The position numbers were made by a program, and so were the translations under genes. 64,000 bases of DNA. Origin: Porphyromonas uenonis DSM 23387 = JCM 13868. GTDB lineage: Bacteria; Bacteroidota; Bacteroidia; Bacteroidales; Porphyromonadaceae. Under the pieces are notes generated by a model that was not told where the DNA came from, did not search any database, and was given only the letters and a program-made list of their open reading frames with translations. Of this stretch, positions 44,309-53,499 are shown piece after piece; the stretch's first letter is position 1, and each line of letters opens with the position of its first letter. The DNA lies in contig NZ_AXVC01000021.1 of NCBI RefSeq assembly GCF_000482365.1, positions 51,764 through 115,763 on the forward strand. Direction: 5' to 3'.

Positions 44309-44315
44309 ACTTTAG

Positions 44316-45236
44316 CTAGACCTGCTTGAGTCGGCGCATCAAGAGGGGCGACATGACGAGCAGCAGGACGGCCATTAGGACGACACCGATGCCGAGCCCT
44401 TGACCTAGGGAGAGTTCCTCACCTAGAGCTAGTGCACCCACGATGACAGCGGTGAGTGGCTCTAGTGCTCCCATGATGGCGGTCGGCGTAGAGCCTATCC
44501 GCTGCACTGCCCAGACGAGCGTGATATTAGCGCAGACGGTCGGGATGAGTGCCAGCAGAGCGGTGTAGATCCATTGCGTCTCATTGTCCAGAAGGAGGCT
44601 GGCTCCTGTGGCTTTGCAAAAGAGCGCAAAGAGTATGGTCGAGAGTCCCATCACATAGGTGGTCAGCTTAAAGCTACTCATCGGCTCTAGACGAGCGTGC
44701 CGGAGGATCACGATGTAGGTGGCGTAGCAAAAGCCCGAGAAGAGCACCGTGAGCAACGGTCTGAGCGGGATGGCGGTCACGTCTGACTCAAAGAAGCCTG
44801 AGATGAGCGACACGCCACTTAAAGCTAAAAGGACGGCTAGCCCTTGCAGTAGGTTTATCCGCTGACGAAAGACGAGAAACATGAGTAGCACAACAAACGT
44901 TGGATAGCTGAAGTGTAGCACGGTGGCGACACCCGATGGCATGTGCTGATACCCCTCAATCAGCAGAAAGGAGGAGAAGAAGTACAAGACCGACAAAGCG
45001 AGGAGGATCAAGAAGCTTCGCCACGATACGCGTAGCGACTCTCTACGAGCTACGACAATGCTACCGACAATGAGCGCTGCGATGAGAAAGCGGTACATGA
45101 GCACCGTCCCCTCCGAGACCCCCTGCGATAGCACGGGTATGCTCAGCAGTGGTATCAGTCCAAAGGTGGCGGAGGAGATGAGCCCCATCAGGTAGCCCAG
45201 CCAGTCAGTTGCGGGGGAGCTTGTCTTGTCAGTCAT
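44316..45236 (-). CDS. EamA-family (DMT superfamily) transporter
   Basis: 306 residues with ten predicted transmembrane helices in two EamA repeats (LMGLISSATFGLIPLLSIPVL as start; second repeat from LRPLLTVLFSGFCYATYIVIL). Motifs such as LLIEGYQHMPSGVATVLHFSYP and PTAIMGALEPLTAVIVGALALGE are typical of RhaT/YdcZ-like exporters of amino acids or other small metabolites. The substrate is not predictable. It is convergent with the alkaline phosphatase gene and upstream of nothing else in its direction. Confidence 0.88.
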   Translation of the reverse strand: MTDKTSSPATDWLGYLMGLISSATFGLIPLLSIPVLSQGVSEGTVLMYRFLIAALIVGSIVVARRESLRVSWRSFLILLALSVLYFFSSFLLIEGYQHMPSGVATVLHFSYPTFVVLLMFLVFRQRINLLQGLAVLLALSGVSLISGFFESDVTAIPLRPLLTVLFSGFCYATYIVILRHARLEPMSSFKLTTYVMGLSTILFALFCKATGASLLLDNETQWIYTALLALIPTVCANITLVWAVQRIGSTPTAIMGALEPLTAVIVGALALGEELSLGQGLGIGVVLMAVLLLVMSPLLMRRLKQV

Positions 45237-45266
45237 GTAGTATAATCAGATTATTGGGTCGTATAG

Positions 45267-45322
45267 AAAAGGAGCCTCATTGCTCTAGCTACAGTCGTAC
45301 ACTAGACCAATGTGGCTCTTTA
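45267..45322 (-). terminator. Terminator downstream of rpoD
   Basis: On the minus strand AAGAGCCACATTG pairs with CAATGAGGCTCCTT (small bulge) and is followed by a short T-run (CCTTTTCT). It lies 44 nt past the rpoD stop. Confidence 0.6.
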
Positions 45323-45365
45323 TAATATGATAGCTGATGTGCGCCTCTACTATCGAGCGAGACGA

Positions 45366-46226
45366 CTATCCCAGATAGGCCTTTAGGTACTCGCAGCGAT
45401 CAGACTGCTTGAGACGGCGGATCGCTTTCTCCTTGATCTGACGGACACGCTCACGAGAGAGTTTGGTGCGCTCGCCGATCTCCTCAAGGGTCATCTCAGG
45501 ACAACCGATACCGAAGAAGCAGCGTAGCACCTCCGCCTCACGATCTCCCAGCTGCTCGAGGATACGATCTATCTCGGCAGAGAGCGACTCGTTGATCAGA
45601 CTGCTATCGGTCGAGGGGGTATCCTCATTGACCAGGACATCTAGCATGTTATTATCCTCGCCCTCTACAAATGGAGCGTCGAGCGACTGATGCTTGCCCT
45701 GTACCTTGAGCGCCTCACGGATCTTGTCCTCGGGGAGCTCTAGCTCGTCAGCGATCTCCTGCGGGCTAGGACGACGACCATTGAGCTGCTCGAACTTGAC
45801 GATCGCTTTATTCATCTTCTGCTGCAGCCCCACCTGGTTGAGCGGCAGACGCACGATGCGTGACTGCTCAGCGAGTGCCTGCAGGATAGACTGACGGATC
45901 CACCATACAGCGTAAGAGATGAACTTAAATCCACGTGTCTCGTCAAACTTCTCAGCCGCCTTGATCATTCCAATGTTTCCCTCATTGATCAGGTCAGGCA
46001 GGCTCAGGCCTTGGTTCTGATATTGCTTTGCCACAGAGACGACAAACCGGAGGTTGGCCTCGACCAGTTTGTTCAATGCACGCCGATTACCTCGATGTAT
46101 CTCACGCGCTAGCTCGACCTCCTCCTCAGGAGATATGAGGCTCGTCCGCCCGATCTCTTGGAGGTAACGATCCAGCGATGCACTCTCACGGTTGGTGATC
46201 GACTGATTGATTTTTAATTGTCTCAT
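45366..46226 (-). CDS. rpoD: Primary sigma factor RpoD (Bacteroidota short form)
   Basis: 286 residues starting [21 protein letters not shown]; an ATG 6 nt upstream is also possible. The short form lacking region 1.1 is typical of Bacteroidota primary sigma factors, which recognise the TTTG/TAnnTTTG promoters found in this window. Region 2 is [26 protein letters not shown], then [16 protein letters not shown]. Region 3 follows, and region 4 carries the [31 protein letters not shown] (written in parts: [18 protein letters not shown]). Its 5' leader seems to contain a MITE copy. Confidence 0.95.
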   Translation of the reverse strand: MRQLKINQSITNRESASLDRYLQEIGRTSLISPEEEVELAREIHRGNRRALNKLVEANLRFVVSVAKQYQNQGLSLPDLINEGNIGMIKAAEKFDETRGFKFISYAVWWIRQSILQALAEQSRIVRLPLNQVGLQQKMNKAIVKFEQLNGRRPSPQEIADELELPEDKIREALKVQGKHQSLDAPFVEGEDNNMLDVLVNEDTPSTDSSLINESLSAEIDRILEQLGDREAEVLRCFFGIGCPEMTLEEIGERTKLSRERVRQIKEKAIRRLKQSDRCEYLKAYLG

Positions 46227-46313
46227 TGCCATGGCTATACTCGATTTAAAGGGTTAACTCTACAATGCGCTCACGCACTCTAATTATCCACAGATGAGCG
46301 CTCTACGCAAATG

Positions 46314-46488
46314 GAGACTGTTGCATAAAGGCGAATCGCTGTGTTGCTTTCGGGATTCGGCTTCGGTCGCATACGGAGGTATGCTCCCTTCAGACCTCAC
46401 CCTCAGCGCCTTGCGCTTCATCCTTTCTGCAAAGTCAGGACAATCTTGCGAGCAAGATTGTGAGACTGTTGACTGTTGCAACAGTCTC
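46314..46488 (-). repeat. MITE-like element family A, copy 2, within the rpoD leader
   Basis: Same 175-bp length and ends as copies 1 and 3, opposite orientation. Flanking pentamers are AAATG and AAAGG (4/5 match). It lies between a TACCTTTG -7 box at 46526-46533 and the rpoD start at 46226, so a transcript from that box would contain the hairpins. One hairpin arm carries a change (GACTGTTGCA) not seen in the other copies. Confidence 0.85.
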
Positions 46489-46525
46489 AAAGGGGTACAA
46501 ATACGCAGTGTACTCAAACCAGATG

Positions 46526-46533
46526 CAAAGGTA
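46526..46533 (-). promoter_or_regulatory. -7 box for rpoD
   Basis: TACCTTTG on the minus strand; predicted start near 46519, giving a leader of ~290 nt that includes the MITE. No -33 is clear, and no better box is seen between the MITE and the gene. Confidence 0.45.
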
Positions 46534-46691
46534 GCAAAAACAAATGACATGCCCGGATCCCGCAATTACGGAGTCTAGGAAATAGATGAACCTTTTAGAG
46601 TCTGAGCAGCACTCTTATTTAGTCTCAGGAGAGGATCAGTAGCTTCATCTCCCTCGTAGTTAGAGAAACTGACGTCCAAAAGTTTATTTCG

Positions 46692-49046
46692 TCACTCTAG
46701 GACATCCTCCATAACGTCATCGACAGCCTCATCGACGGCATCGCTCAGAGGCTCGTGTAGATCGACCGTCTCCTGAGTGCCACACGGGGAGAAGCCCGCA
46801 GGTACTTTGAACGGCGTCTGCACCGAGTAACCCAGCGAGGGATCAGCATAGACAGCCTTCATAAAGTAACCAAAGACAGGCAACGCTGCCGAGGCACCCT
46901 GACCATAAGCCATCGAGCGGAAGTGTATCGAGCGCTCCTCGCCACCGACCCAGCAACCAGCCACGATCTCTGGGGAGAAGCCGACGAACCAACCATCGCT
47001 ATTGCGCTGTGTCGTACCAGTCTTACCGCCTAGAGGCATCGTCAGATTGTGTCGGAAGCGTAGTCTACCACCCGTACCACCGTCGACGACGGCACGCATC
47101 ATATCTAGCATCTGCAGTGCTGCACGTGCGGGGAGGACCTCCGTAAGAGTGGCCGTAAAGGTCGCTACCACATTGCCGTAGCGGTCCTCAATACGAGTCA
47201 CAGGAATCGGGTCGACACGGATACCTTGATTGACGAAAGCACTATAGGCAGCCACCATCTCGCTGACTGTCACATCGGGCGTACCAAGAGCCACCGAGAC
47301 GACGGGGTCTATATAGCCCTTGATGCCGAAGGAGTGAAGCAGACGAACAAACGTATAAGGCGATGTGCGTCCCATCAGGTATGCCGTGACCCAGTTAGAG
47401 GAGTTTTGCAATCCCCACTTGATGGAGACCATCTCCCCTACCCGCTTAGCACCAGTATTGCGCGGTGTCCACGCCTTGCCATTAGCATCATAGAGCGTAA
47501 TCGGCTGGTGCATCACCTGCTCACACGGAGAGATGCCCTGTATCATACTGAGGGAGTAGAGAAAAGGCTTGATCGTCGATCCCACCTGTCTACGTCCCTG
47601 AGAGACCATGTCATACTTAAAGGTGCGGAAGTCTACATCTCCGACATAAGCCAGGATATTACCATTGTGCGGATTCATAGCCATGAAGCCCGTGTGGAGG
47701 AAGTGCTTATAGTATAGTACTGAGTCCCGAGGAGTCATCTCCTTGTCGACCCAGCCGTTGTAGCTCCAGACGCGCATTTTACGCTTCTGATCAAACGTCT
47801 TGCGAATCTCCTCGGGAGACATGCCAAGCTTTGAGAGTGAGCGCCAGCGGTCTGTATTACGCAGAGCTCGCTCGATAGCTTCCTTGCGTTGCTGTGCCGT
47901 CAGGTCGCTACTGTAAGGAGCCAGCTTATAGCCCCGCATCTCACGATCGAAGTTAGGCTGTACAAACTCGCTCATGTGCTTCTGCACCGCCTCCTCGGCG
48001 TACTGCTGCATGCGACTATCGATCGTGCCGTAGATCTTGAGTCCATCGGCATAGAGATCGTAATACGAGCCGTCCGACTTCTTGTTTTTCTGACACCAGC
48101 CATAGATTGGCTGCGTCTCCCAGAGGATCGAGTCGATGGAGTACTGCTCTTGATTCCACTTTGAGTAGTCACTTCGCTTAGGCTTCTTAGCAGTCAAGAG
48201 GAGACGCACATACTCTCTATAGTAAGGAGCCAAACCATCGGATTGCTTGTTGCGAGTGAAGTGTATCTGGATCGGCTCAGCAATAGCAGCCTTGTAGGTG
48301 TCGTCCGATATATATCCCGCCTTCTCCATCTGTAGGAGTACCGTGTTGCGACGCTTCAGTGGGGCATCGCTATCGGCGTGTAGGACTGGGTTGTAGAGAG
48401 ACGGATTCTTGCACATACCTATCAGCATAGCCGACTCGGTGAGCGTCAGCTCTGAGGGCTTCTTGCCAAAGTAGGTCTGAGCAGCCGAGCGGATACCGAC
48501 AGCGTTGTAGAGGAAGTCAAACTGATTGAGATACATCGCTATGATCTCCTCCTTGGTGTAGTTGCGCTCCAGCTTGATCGCTATAACCCACTCGATCGGC
48601 TTCTGCAGGAGACGTTGCAACGTTGATTTAGCGTGAGGCGAGTAGAGCTGCTTAGCCAGCTGCTGCGTGATGGTACTACCTCCACCACTAGCCGTATTGC
48701 GGAGCATACCACGCTTGACGATGGCACGCCCTACGCCTCGCACGTCAACGCCCGAGTGCTTGTAAAAGCGCACATCCTCCGTAGCTATCAGAGCCTGCAC
48801 TAGCGGCTCTGCCAACTCGTCATAGCCCACGTAGATACGATTTGTCGAGCCATGAGCATAGGATCCTATCTGCACACCATCATCGGAGATGAGGACAGAG
48901 GCGTACTTGTCGATAGGGTTTTGTAGCTGCTCCACATCAGGCATGTAGCCTATGATGCCAAACCAAATCAGCACAAACGTAATTAAGACAAAAGCCCAAA
49001 AGGCTCCAAAGAGCCACCACAGCACCTTGATTATCTTTCCTTTCAT
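46692..49046 (-). CDS. Penicillin-binding protein 1A (bifunctional transglycosylase/transpeptidase)
   Basis: 784 residues anchored by one N-terminal helix (VLWWLFGAFWAFVLITFVLIW). The GT51 glycosyltransferase domain shows ATEDVRFYKHSGVDVRGVGRA, with the catalytic Glu in EDVRFY, plus GGSTITQQLAKQLY and KPIEWVIAIKLE. The transpeptidase domain has the SxxK serine in QVGSTIKPFLY, the SxN motif in NSSNW and KTGTTQRNSDGWFVG. It polymerises and cross-links peptidoglycan on the outer face of the inner membrane. It has no close operon partner; fbp lies upstream, with a 78-nt gap. Confidence 0.95.
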   Translation of the reverse strand: MKGKIIKVLWWLFGAFWAFVLITFVLIWFGIIGYMPDVEQLQNPIDKYASVLISDDGVQIGSYAHGSTNRIYVGYDELAEPLVQALIATEDVRFYKHSGVDVRGVGRAIVKRGMLRNTASGGGSTITQQLAKQLYSPHAKSTLQRLLQKPIEWVIAIKLERNYTKEEIIAMYLNQFDFLYNAVGIRSAAQTYFGKKPSELTLTESAMLIGMCKNPSLYNPVLHADSDAPLKRRNTVLLQMEKAGYISDDTYKAAIAEPIQIHFTRNKQSDGLAPYYREYVRLLLTAKKPKRSDYSKWNQEQYSIDSILWETQPIYGWCQKNKKSDGSYYDLYADGLKIYGTIDSRMQQYAEEAVQKHMSEFVQPNFDREMRGYKLAPYSSDLTAQQRKEAIERALRNTDRWRSLSKLGMSPEEIRKTFDQKRKMRVWSYNGWVDKEMTPRDSVLYYKHFLHTGFMAMNPHNGNILAYVGDVDFRTFKYDMVSQGRRQVGSTIKPFLYSLSMIQGISPCEQVMHQPITLYDANGKAWTPRNTGAKRVGEMVSIKWGLQNSSNWVTAYLMGRTSPYTFVRLLHSFGIKGYIDPVVSVALGTPDVTVSEMVAAYSAFVNQGIRVDPIPVTRIEDRYGNVVATFTATLTEVLPARAALQMLDMMRAVVDGGTGGRLRFRHNLTMPLGGKTGTTQRNSDGWFVGFSPEIVAGCWVGGEERSIHFRSMAYGQGASAALPVFGYFMKAVYADPSLGYSVQTPFKVPAGFSPCGTQETVDLHEPLSDAVDEAVDDVMEDVLE

Positions 49047-49124
49047 ACGAAAGAGTTTTTGCTACTATAATATATAAGAGTGAGAAGCCGACCTATGCAC
49101 GTCAGAGAGATAGTCTCCGAAGCA

Positions 49125-51164
49125 CTACTTCGTAACAATCTGAGGGAGTGACTTGCGCTCCTTGATGAGTCCTGCGTTGAAGGCCTTGAGGAGCTTTTCC
49201 AGATCATTCACCTGCTGCTGTAGTTCAGCACCCACGTCGGTGTCGGCCACAAGCATGCGGTGTGTCGTACGCTCCGAGATGACCGTCACACTCTTGATAT
49301 CCTCCATCAGCTCGACAGCACGGCGCATCGTCGTAAAGGGTTCGTGCTGTACCAGCTGCATACCTTGCGAGTTGTAGATCAAAGTGTAGCCCGCAATGCC
49401 CGTACTGCTCTGATAAGCTCGGCTGAAGCCTCCGTCGATGATCATCAGCTTACCACCCGCAGCGATAGGCTTCTCGCCCTTGGCAACCTTGACGGGGACA
49501 TGCCCGTTGATCACGTGGCAGTCTTCGCCCTCTAGACCAAACTCACGAAGGATCATCTCGATGGTCTCTAGATCCTGGCGATACTTAAAGTAGTAGCCCT
49601 TGGTCTCCGTGTGGGTCTTCTTGTCAGCAACGAAGTAGCGCTCGAAGGTAGTCATGGCGGACTTGTCAAAGAGTGGCGAGTCGGGGCCGCACCAGAGATA
49701 GAAGATATAGTCCACCGCAGCCTCGTGCTTCGGATGACTATGCCTAGAGGGATGTGCTAGACGCACCACTCGGTCTATCTCATCTAGCAGAGCGCGTCCA
49801 CGTAGTGGCTGCGAGTCCAGGACACGCACCGCCTTGAGCTGACCCGAAGCGTCTAGAGGCATCGAGGCGTGGTAGAGCAGATTACCATTGCATACGAGGT
49901 ACATACTGCCTAGTCGATAGAAAGCATTTATATGCGTGTGAAGTCGCTCACTTGTGGCGAAGGAGCGACGCAACCGATCCATCACCTCCTCCTCTTGAGG
50001 CGTGAGACGATAGGGATCCTTCGGATCGATCGTCGGGAAGTTCATATCCAGCATCTCATGCACCCCGTAGTCCTCGTTGGGATTGGTGTGCGAGAGGTCG
50101 ACCGTGCCCGCCTCAAAGTCTATCTTGTGCAGTAGGTCACGCTCCTGCATCTGCCACTCAGGATGGCGAGCGATCAACTGATGCTCCAGCTTGAACTGAA
50201 TAATGCTGATCGCCTTGTGCATCTGGCTAATCAGGTAAATGCCTTTATCGTCATACGCAACATCTGAGTCGCCCAGCTTAGGCTTGAAGTAGGTACATGG
50301 ATCTCCAGCGTAGACTTCACTCGCTAAGCGGGAGAGTGGCATGAGGTTGATCCCGTAACCATCCTCGATGGTGTCTAGATTGGCATAGCGCAGAGCAATA
50401 CGTATGACACAGGCGATGCAGGCGTCATTGCCCGCAGCAGCTCCCATCCAGAGCATATCATGATTGCCCCACTGTATGTCTACGTTATGGTAGTCCAGGA
50501 GCGTGTCCATGATGTACTGAGCGCCAGGACCGCGGTCGTAGATGTCACCGACGATGTGGAGGCGGTCTATGACGAGACGCTTGATCGTCGATGAGATAGC
50601 GCAGATGAAGTCCTCCGCCTTGCCCGTGGAGATGATTGTGGAGATGATGCTAGAGATGTAAGCCGACTTGTTCGGATTGACTCCGTCCTCGTGCAGTAGC
50701 TCCTGAATGATGTAACTGTACTGTGGCGGTAGCGCCTTGCGCACCTTCGAGCGGGTGTACTTCTCCCCCACCTTACGGCACACCTTGACAAGGCGATTGA
50801 GTGTCACCTTGTACCACTCCTCATCAATTTCGCCCGCCTCGTGGAGCTGCTCCAGCTTAGCCTGGGGATAGTAGATCAGCGTAGCGAGCTCACGCATCTG
50901 CAGCTCCATCATCTGCCCAGCGAAGACTTCACGTATCTTACGCATCACGCTACCAGAGGCATTCTTCAGCACATGGTCAAAGGCCTCATGCTCACCGTGC
51001 ACGTCTGCGAGAAAGTGCTCCGTACCCTTCGGAAGGCTCAGGATCGCCTGCAGATTGATAATCTCTGTAGAGACCTCGGCCGAGTTGCGAAACTGGTTGG
51101 AGAGGAGCTGGAGGTATCTCAAGTCGTCCTTTGCAGCCTGTAGGTCAATCTTGTCTTGCATCAT
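49125..51164 (-). CDS. fbp: Class III fructose-1,6-bisphosphatase
   Basis: 679 residues, the large Firmicutes/Bacteroidota-type FBPase that removes the 1-phosphate in gluconeogenesis, an expected need for an amino-acid-using anaerobe. Metallophosphatase motifs: FLADVHGEHEAFDHVLK, VGDIYDRGPGAQYIMDT, IQWGNHDMLWMGAAAGN and VINGHVPVKVAKGEKP. The start is ATG 51164 or 51161. A TAACTTTG box on the minus strand lies 34 nt upstream. Confidence 0.95.
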   Translation of the reverse strand: MMQDKIDLQAAKDDLRYLQLLSNQFRNSAEVSTEIINLQAILSLPKGTEHFLADVHGEHEAFDHVLKNASGSVMRKIREVFAGQMMELQMRELATLIYYPQAKLEQLHEAGEIDEEWYKVTLNRLVKVCRKVGEKYTRSKVRKALPPQYSYIIQELLHEDGVNPNKSAYISSIISTIISTGKAEDFICAISSTIKRLVIDRLHIVGDIYDRGPGAQYIMDTLLDYHNVDIQWGNHDMLWMGAAAGNDACIACVIRIALRYANLDTIEDGYGINLMPLSRLASEVYAGDPCTYFKPKLGDSDVAYDDKGIYLISQMHKAISIIQFKLEHQLIARHPEWQMQERDLLHKIDFEAGTVDLSHTNPNEDYGVHEMLDMNFPTIDPKDPYRLTPQEEEVMDRLRRSFATSERLHTHINAFYRLGSMYLVCNGNLLYHASMPLDASGQLKAVRVLDSQPLRGRALLDEIDRVVRLAHPSRHSHPKHEAAVDYIFYLWCGPDSPLFDKSAMTTFERYFVADKKTHTETKGYYFKYRQDLETIEMILREFGLEGEDCHVINGHVPVKVAKGEKPIAAGGKLMIIDGGFSRAYQSSTGIAGYTLIYNSQGMQLVQHEPFTTMRRAVELMEDIKSVTVISERTTHRMLVADTDVGAELQQQVNDLEKLLKAFNAGLIKERKSLPQIVTK

Positions 51165-51197
51165 GTCTATCTATAGGTCTAGGTATATACCACGCCC

Positions 51198-51205
51198 CAA
51201 AGTTA
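51198..51205 (-). promoter_or_regulatory. -7 box for fbp
   Basis: TAACTTTG on the minus strand; no clear -33. Confidence 0.45.
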
Positions 51206-51254
51206 CTAAATAAAAGAAGACCGCGCGCCAAGTCGTGAGGTGCTAGTCTCGCAT

Positions 51255-51269
51255 ATCGGACTGTCCGAT
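51255..51269. other. Perfect 15-bp palindrome downstream of the PIN gene
   Basis: ATCGGAC-T-GTCCGAT, between fbp and the PIN gene. It may be an operator or a weak transcription stop; nothing else identifies it. Confidence 0.35.
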
Positions 51270-51344
51270 GTCAGGATACACTGCCGGCACTTCCGTTTCC
51301 TCCTCGTATCAGAGGTCTAGACGTTACGATGCTTTGGAGTAGTC

Positions 51345-51860
51345 TCAAGAGTTGCTCCATAGGGTTAGACGCTTGTCTATTTCATCTTTTGGCAAGCGGG
51401 TATTTCTGCTGAAGAGCTGTTGTAGCTTTTGGCAGGCAATACTACGAGAGAGTATGTCTTGCTCGACTAGCTGGTCGAAAATATATAGTATGCCTCGGAC
51501 GTTGATGTCCATCTCTTTAGCGCTGCGCATCATCTTCTTGTCTCCAGTGAGTACGGTGGCGCTTAGCGTGATGCCTTGGTAGAGTACAGTGCAGTCTGTG
51601 AAAGAGAGTCCCTTGCGTTGTCTCTCGTCAAAGAATTGATACACTTGAGTCATAAAGCCGGGAGCGTCGAACTGCTCAATGATTAGTCCGCCTATGTTGT
51701 CAAGGTAGGCTCTCTGCCGTTTGTTTCTCAGCTCGTGAAGTACAAATACATTGGTGTGTACCTGATATCCTAACTGCAGAAAGTCTTTGTAGAGGTCTAA
51801 GTCGATTAAGTCTATAAATATGTTTGTGTCGCTAACGACAACGAGCTGTGTCTGACTCAT
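51345..51860 (-). CDS. PIN-domain protein (putative nuclease partner of XRE-ImmA)
   Basis: 171 residues with the PIN acidic quartet spaced as expected: Asp 11 in VVVSDTNIFIDL, Glu 43 in VLHELRNK, Asp 89 in LSFTDCTVLY and Asp 107 in TVLTGDKKMM. These bind Mg2+ or Mn2+ and cut RNA in VapC-like toxins. The start ATG overlaps the upstream XRE-ImmA stop by 4 nt, so the two are translationally coupled. The C-terminal extension (QLFSRNTRLPKDEIDKRL) is longer than in minimal VapC. It could be the toxin or effector of a two-gene system in which the XRE-ImmA protein is the regulator. Codon use looks more A/T-rich than in neighbouring genes, suggesting acquisition. Confidence 0.78.
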   Translation of the reverse strand: MSQTQLVVVSDTNIFIDLIDLDLYKDFLQLGYQVHTNVFVLHELRNKRQRAYLDNIGGLIIEQFDAPGFMTQVYQFFDERQRKGLSFTDCTVLYQGITLSATVLTGDKKMMRSAKEMDINVRGILYIFDQLVEQDILSRSIACQKLQQLFSRNTRLPKDEIDKRLTLWSNS

Positions 51861-52915
51861 ATATTGGCGTTTAGCAGATTGACGACTTGATCGGCTGGTA
51901 TGCCTGCCTCTTGGAGATAGCTTTGGGCTTTAGCTTGGGTTATTAAGTCTAGGTCTAACGCTTTGATGACGAGTCTTGAGAAGCGATTGCTCTGAGGCTC
52001 TACGTATCGACTCTTCTCTAAGATCTCTCGTAGCTCTTCGGACTTATTCTTCTTGATAAAATACCCTCTGCAATTACTCTGAGATATGAGCTGCATCTCA
52101 CCTAAACGATATACGATAGCATCAATAGAAATGCCGTAGGTACTTTGTAGCTCTATCAGCTCGGGGATGGAAAATCTCTTCCTACGACCTCCAAAGAACT
52201 CTCTGATGATCTCGTCTGGGAGTAACAGATGACTGGCAAATGCGGTGCAGAGCTTCTCGCCGTCTTTTTCAGGGATAGCTTCTAGGAAATTTTTGAGAAG
52301 GAGGTGAGCGAGTTCATGCAGTAAGGTCAGTCGCTTTCGTTCGATACTCCCTATATTACTATTGTAAGCTATGACGGGTATAACTTCGTTGGCAAAGAAA
52401 CTGACACCATCAAATCCTTTTTTGCCTGCTACTCCAATGACTTTGATACCCATGGTCTCAAGTAGGCTTGAGACGTTTGATATAGGGGATAGTCCTAAAT
52501 GGCAAAGTTGTCGGACTTCCTTCGCCACCTCTTCAATATCTGTGGGAGTGTCTCTAATTATTGCGTCTCTATCGAAGAAGGTCTTGATATCCATGATCTC
52601 CTCTAGCTCTAGGTAATTCTCTAGCTGTCTCTCGATTTTTTGCCAGATCTTTTTATCCTCTTTGCTAGAAAAGGCTTTTAGCTTTCTAAAGCTTACAGCC
52701 TCTACCGCTGGAGTGTCTTGACAGACAAAGTAGTCTATGGGTAGGTCAAGAGCTTCTGACAGTGCTATGAGTGTAGCACCTGTGATCTCTTTACCTCCCC
52801 GCTCTAAGTTGCTGATATGAGTGTGAGATACTCCGACTTTGTCTGCAAGCTCTCTTAAGGTCATACCCCTCAAGGCTCGCCCTTTTCTGATTCGTTCTCC
52901 AGTTGACCGCTCCAT
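51857..52915 (-). CDS. XRE-family regulator fused to ImmA/IrrE metallopeptidase
   Basis: 352 residues. Residues 9-62 are an XRE helix-turn-helix (RKGRALRGMTLRELADKVG, VSHTHISNLERGGKEI). The middle and C-terminal part is an ImmA/IrrE zinc peptidase with HELAH (200-204) and a downstream Glu ligand in DGEKLCTAFASHLLLP (about 220). Such proteins sense a signal and cleave a repressor or antitoxin (ImmA of ICEBs1, IrrE of Deinococcus) or act in newer defence pairs. Here the HTH and peptidase are in one chain, and a PIN gene overlaps its stop by 4 nt. An inverted repeat around the -7 box suggests self-regulation. Confidence 0.88.
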   Translation of the reverse strand: MERSTGERIRKGRALRGMTLRELADKVGVSHTHISNLERGGKEITGATLIALSEALDLPIDYFVCQDTPAVEAVSFRKLKAFSSKEDKKIWQKIERQLENYLELEEIMDIKTFFDRDAIIRDTPTDIEEVAKEVRQLCHLGLSPISNVSSLLETMGIKVIGVAGKKGFDGVSFFANEVIPVIAYNSNIGSIERKRLTLLHELAHLLLKNFLEAIPEKDGEKLCTAFASHLLLPDEIIREFFGGRRKRFSIPELIELQSTYGISIDAIVYRLGEMQLISQSNCRGYFIKKNKSEELREILEKSRYVEPQSNRFSRLVIKALDLDLITQAKAQSYLQEAGIPADQVVNLLNANI

Positions 52916-52964
52916 ACGTTTTAGTTCTTTTGTTTCCGCCTTTATGGCTTAGTGGAAACGCTTC

Positions 52965-53003
52965 CGTTTACAAAGGTAGCAATAAAATCCGAGTCTGTAA
53001 ACG
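52965..53003 (-). promoter_or_regulatory. Promoter and possible operator of the XRE-ImmA/PIN operon
   Basis: Minus-strand -7 box TACCTTTG (52971-52978) lies between mirrored half-sites CGTTTACA (52965-52972) and TGTAAACG (52996-53003). A further GTTTCC...GGAAAC pair lies at about 52932-52959, downstream of the start site. This is the arrangement expected for an autoregulated XRE repressor. Confidence 0.5.
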
Positions 53004-53139
53004 ATGAGAAGGGCGATAACTAGACTTTAGAAGTTATAGGGAAGGGGGAAAGGACAATTCCTATTTTGAGGTGCTGGGGGAAGTCTAGACTAGCGTATCT
53101 CAGTTAAATGAGACTATAAAAGCAGAATAGCCACGTGGA

Positions 53140-53295
53140 GATTTGACGTTTCCCTCGTGGAGAATAAAAATCCCCCACGTGGGAAAGGAAGAAAACTTCG
53201 GAGGAGTCAAATGGGACTTCGGAGAAAATGATTCACATCTACGTGAAGAGTGAAAAACATCCACGGAGGAATTGGCTTTTCCTCCGTGGAGTGGA
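53140..53295. repeat. Palindrome block related to family E
   Basis: Short modules such as CCCCCACGTGGG, ACTTCGGAGGAGTCAAATGGG and TCCACGGAGGA...TCCTCCGTGGA, with ACTTCGGAG shared with 41521-41728 and 62471-62668, but more diverged. The stretch from 52916 to 53499 contains this, the promoter of XRE-ImmA and MITE copy 3, and no gene. Confidence 0.55.
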
Positions 53296-53313
53296 TTTAT
53301 CGCTTCGTAAGAG

Positions 53314-53488
53314 GAGACTGTTGCAAAAGTCAACAGTCTCACAATCTTGCTTGCAAGATTGTCCTGACTTTGCAGAAAGGATGAAGCGCAAGGCGCTGAG
53401 GGTAAGGTCTGAAGGGAGCATACCTCCGTATGTGACCGAAGCCGAATCCCGAAAGCAACACAGCGATTCGCCTTTATGCAACAGTCTC
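53314..53488 (+). repeat. MITE-like element family A, copy 3
   Basis: 175 bp with the same inverted ends. Flanking pentamers AAGAG and AATAG match at 4 of 5 positions. It ends 11 nt from the minus-strand stop of the ccs gene, so like copy 1 it lies directly behind a gene and may act as its terminator. Confidence 0.85.
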
Positions 53489-53499
53489 AATAGGGAGCA

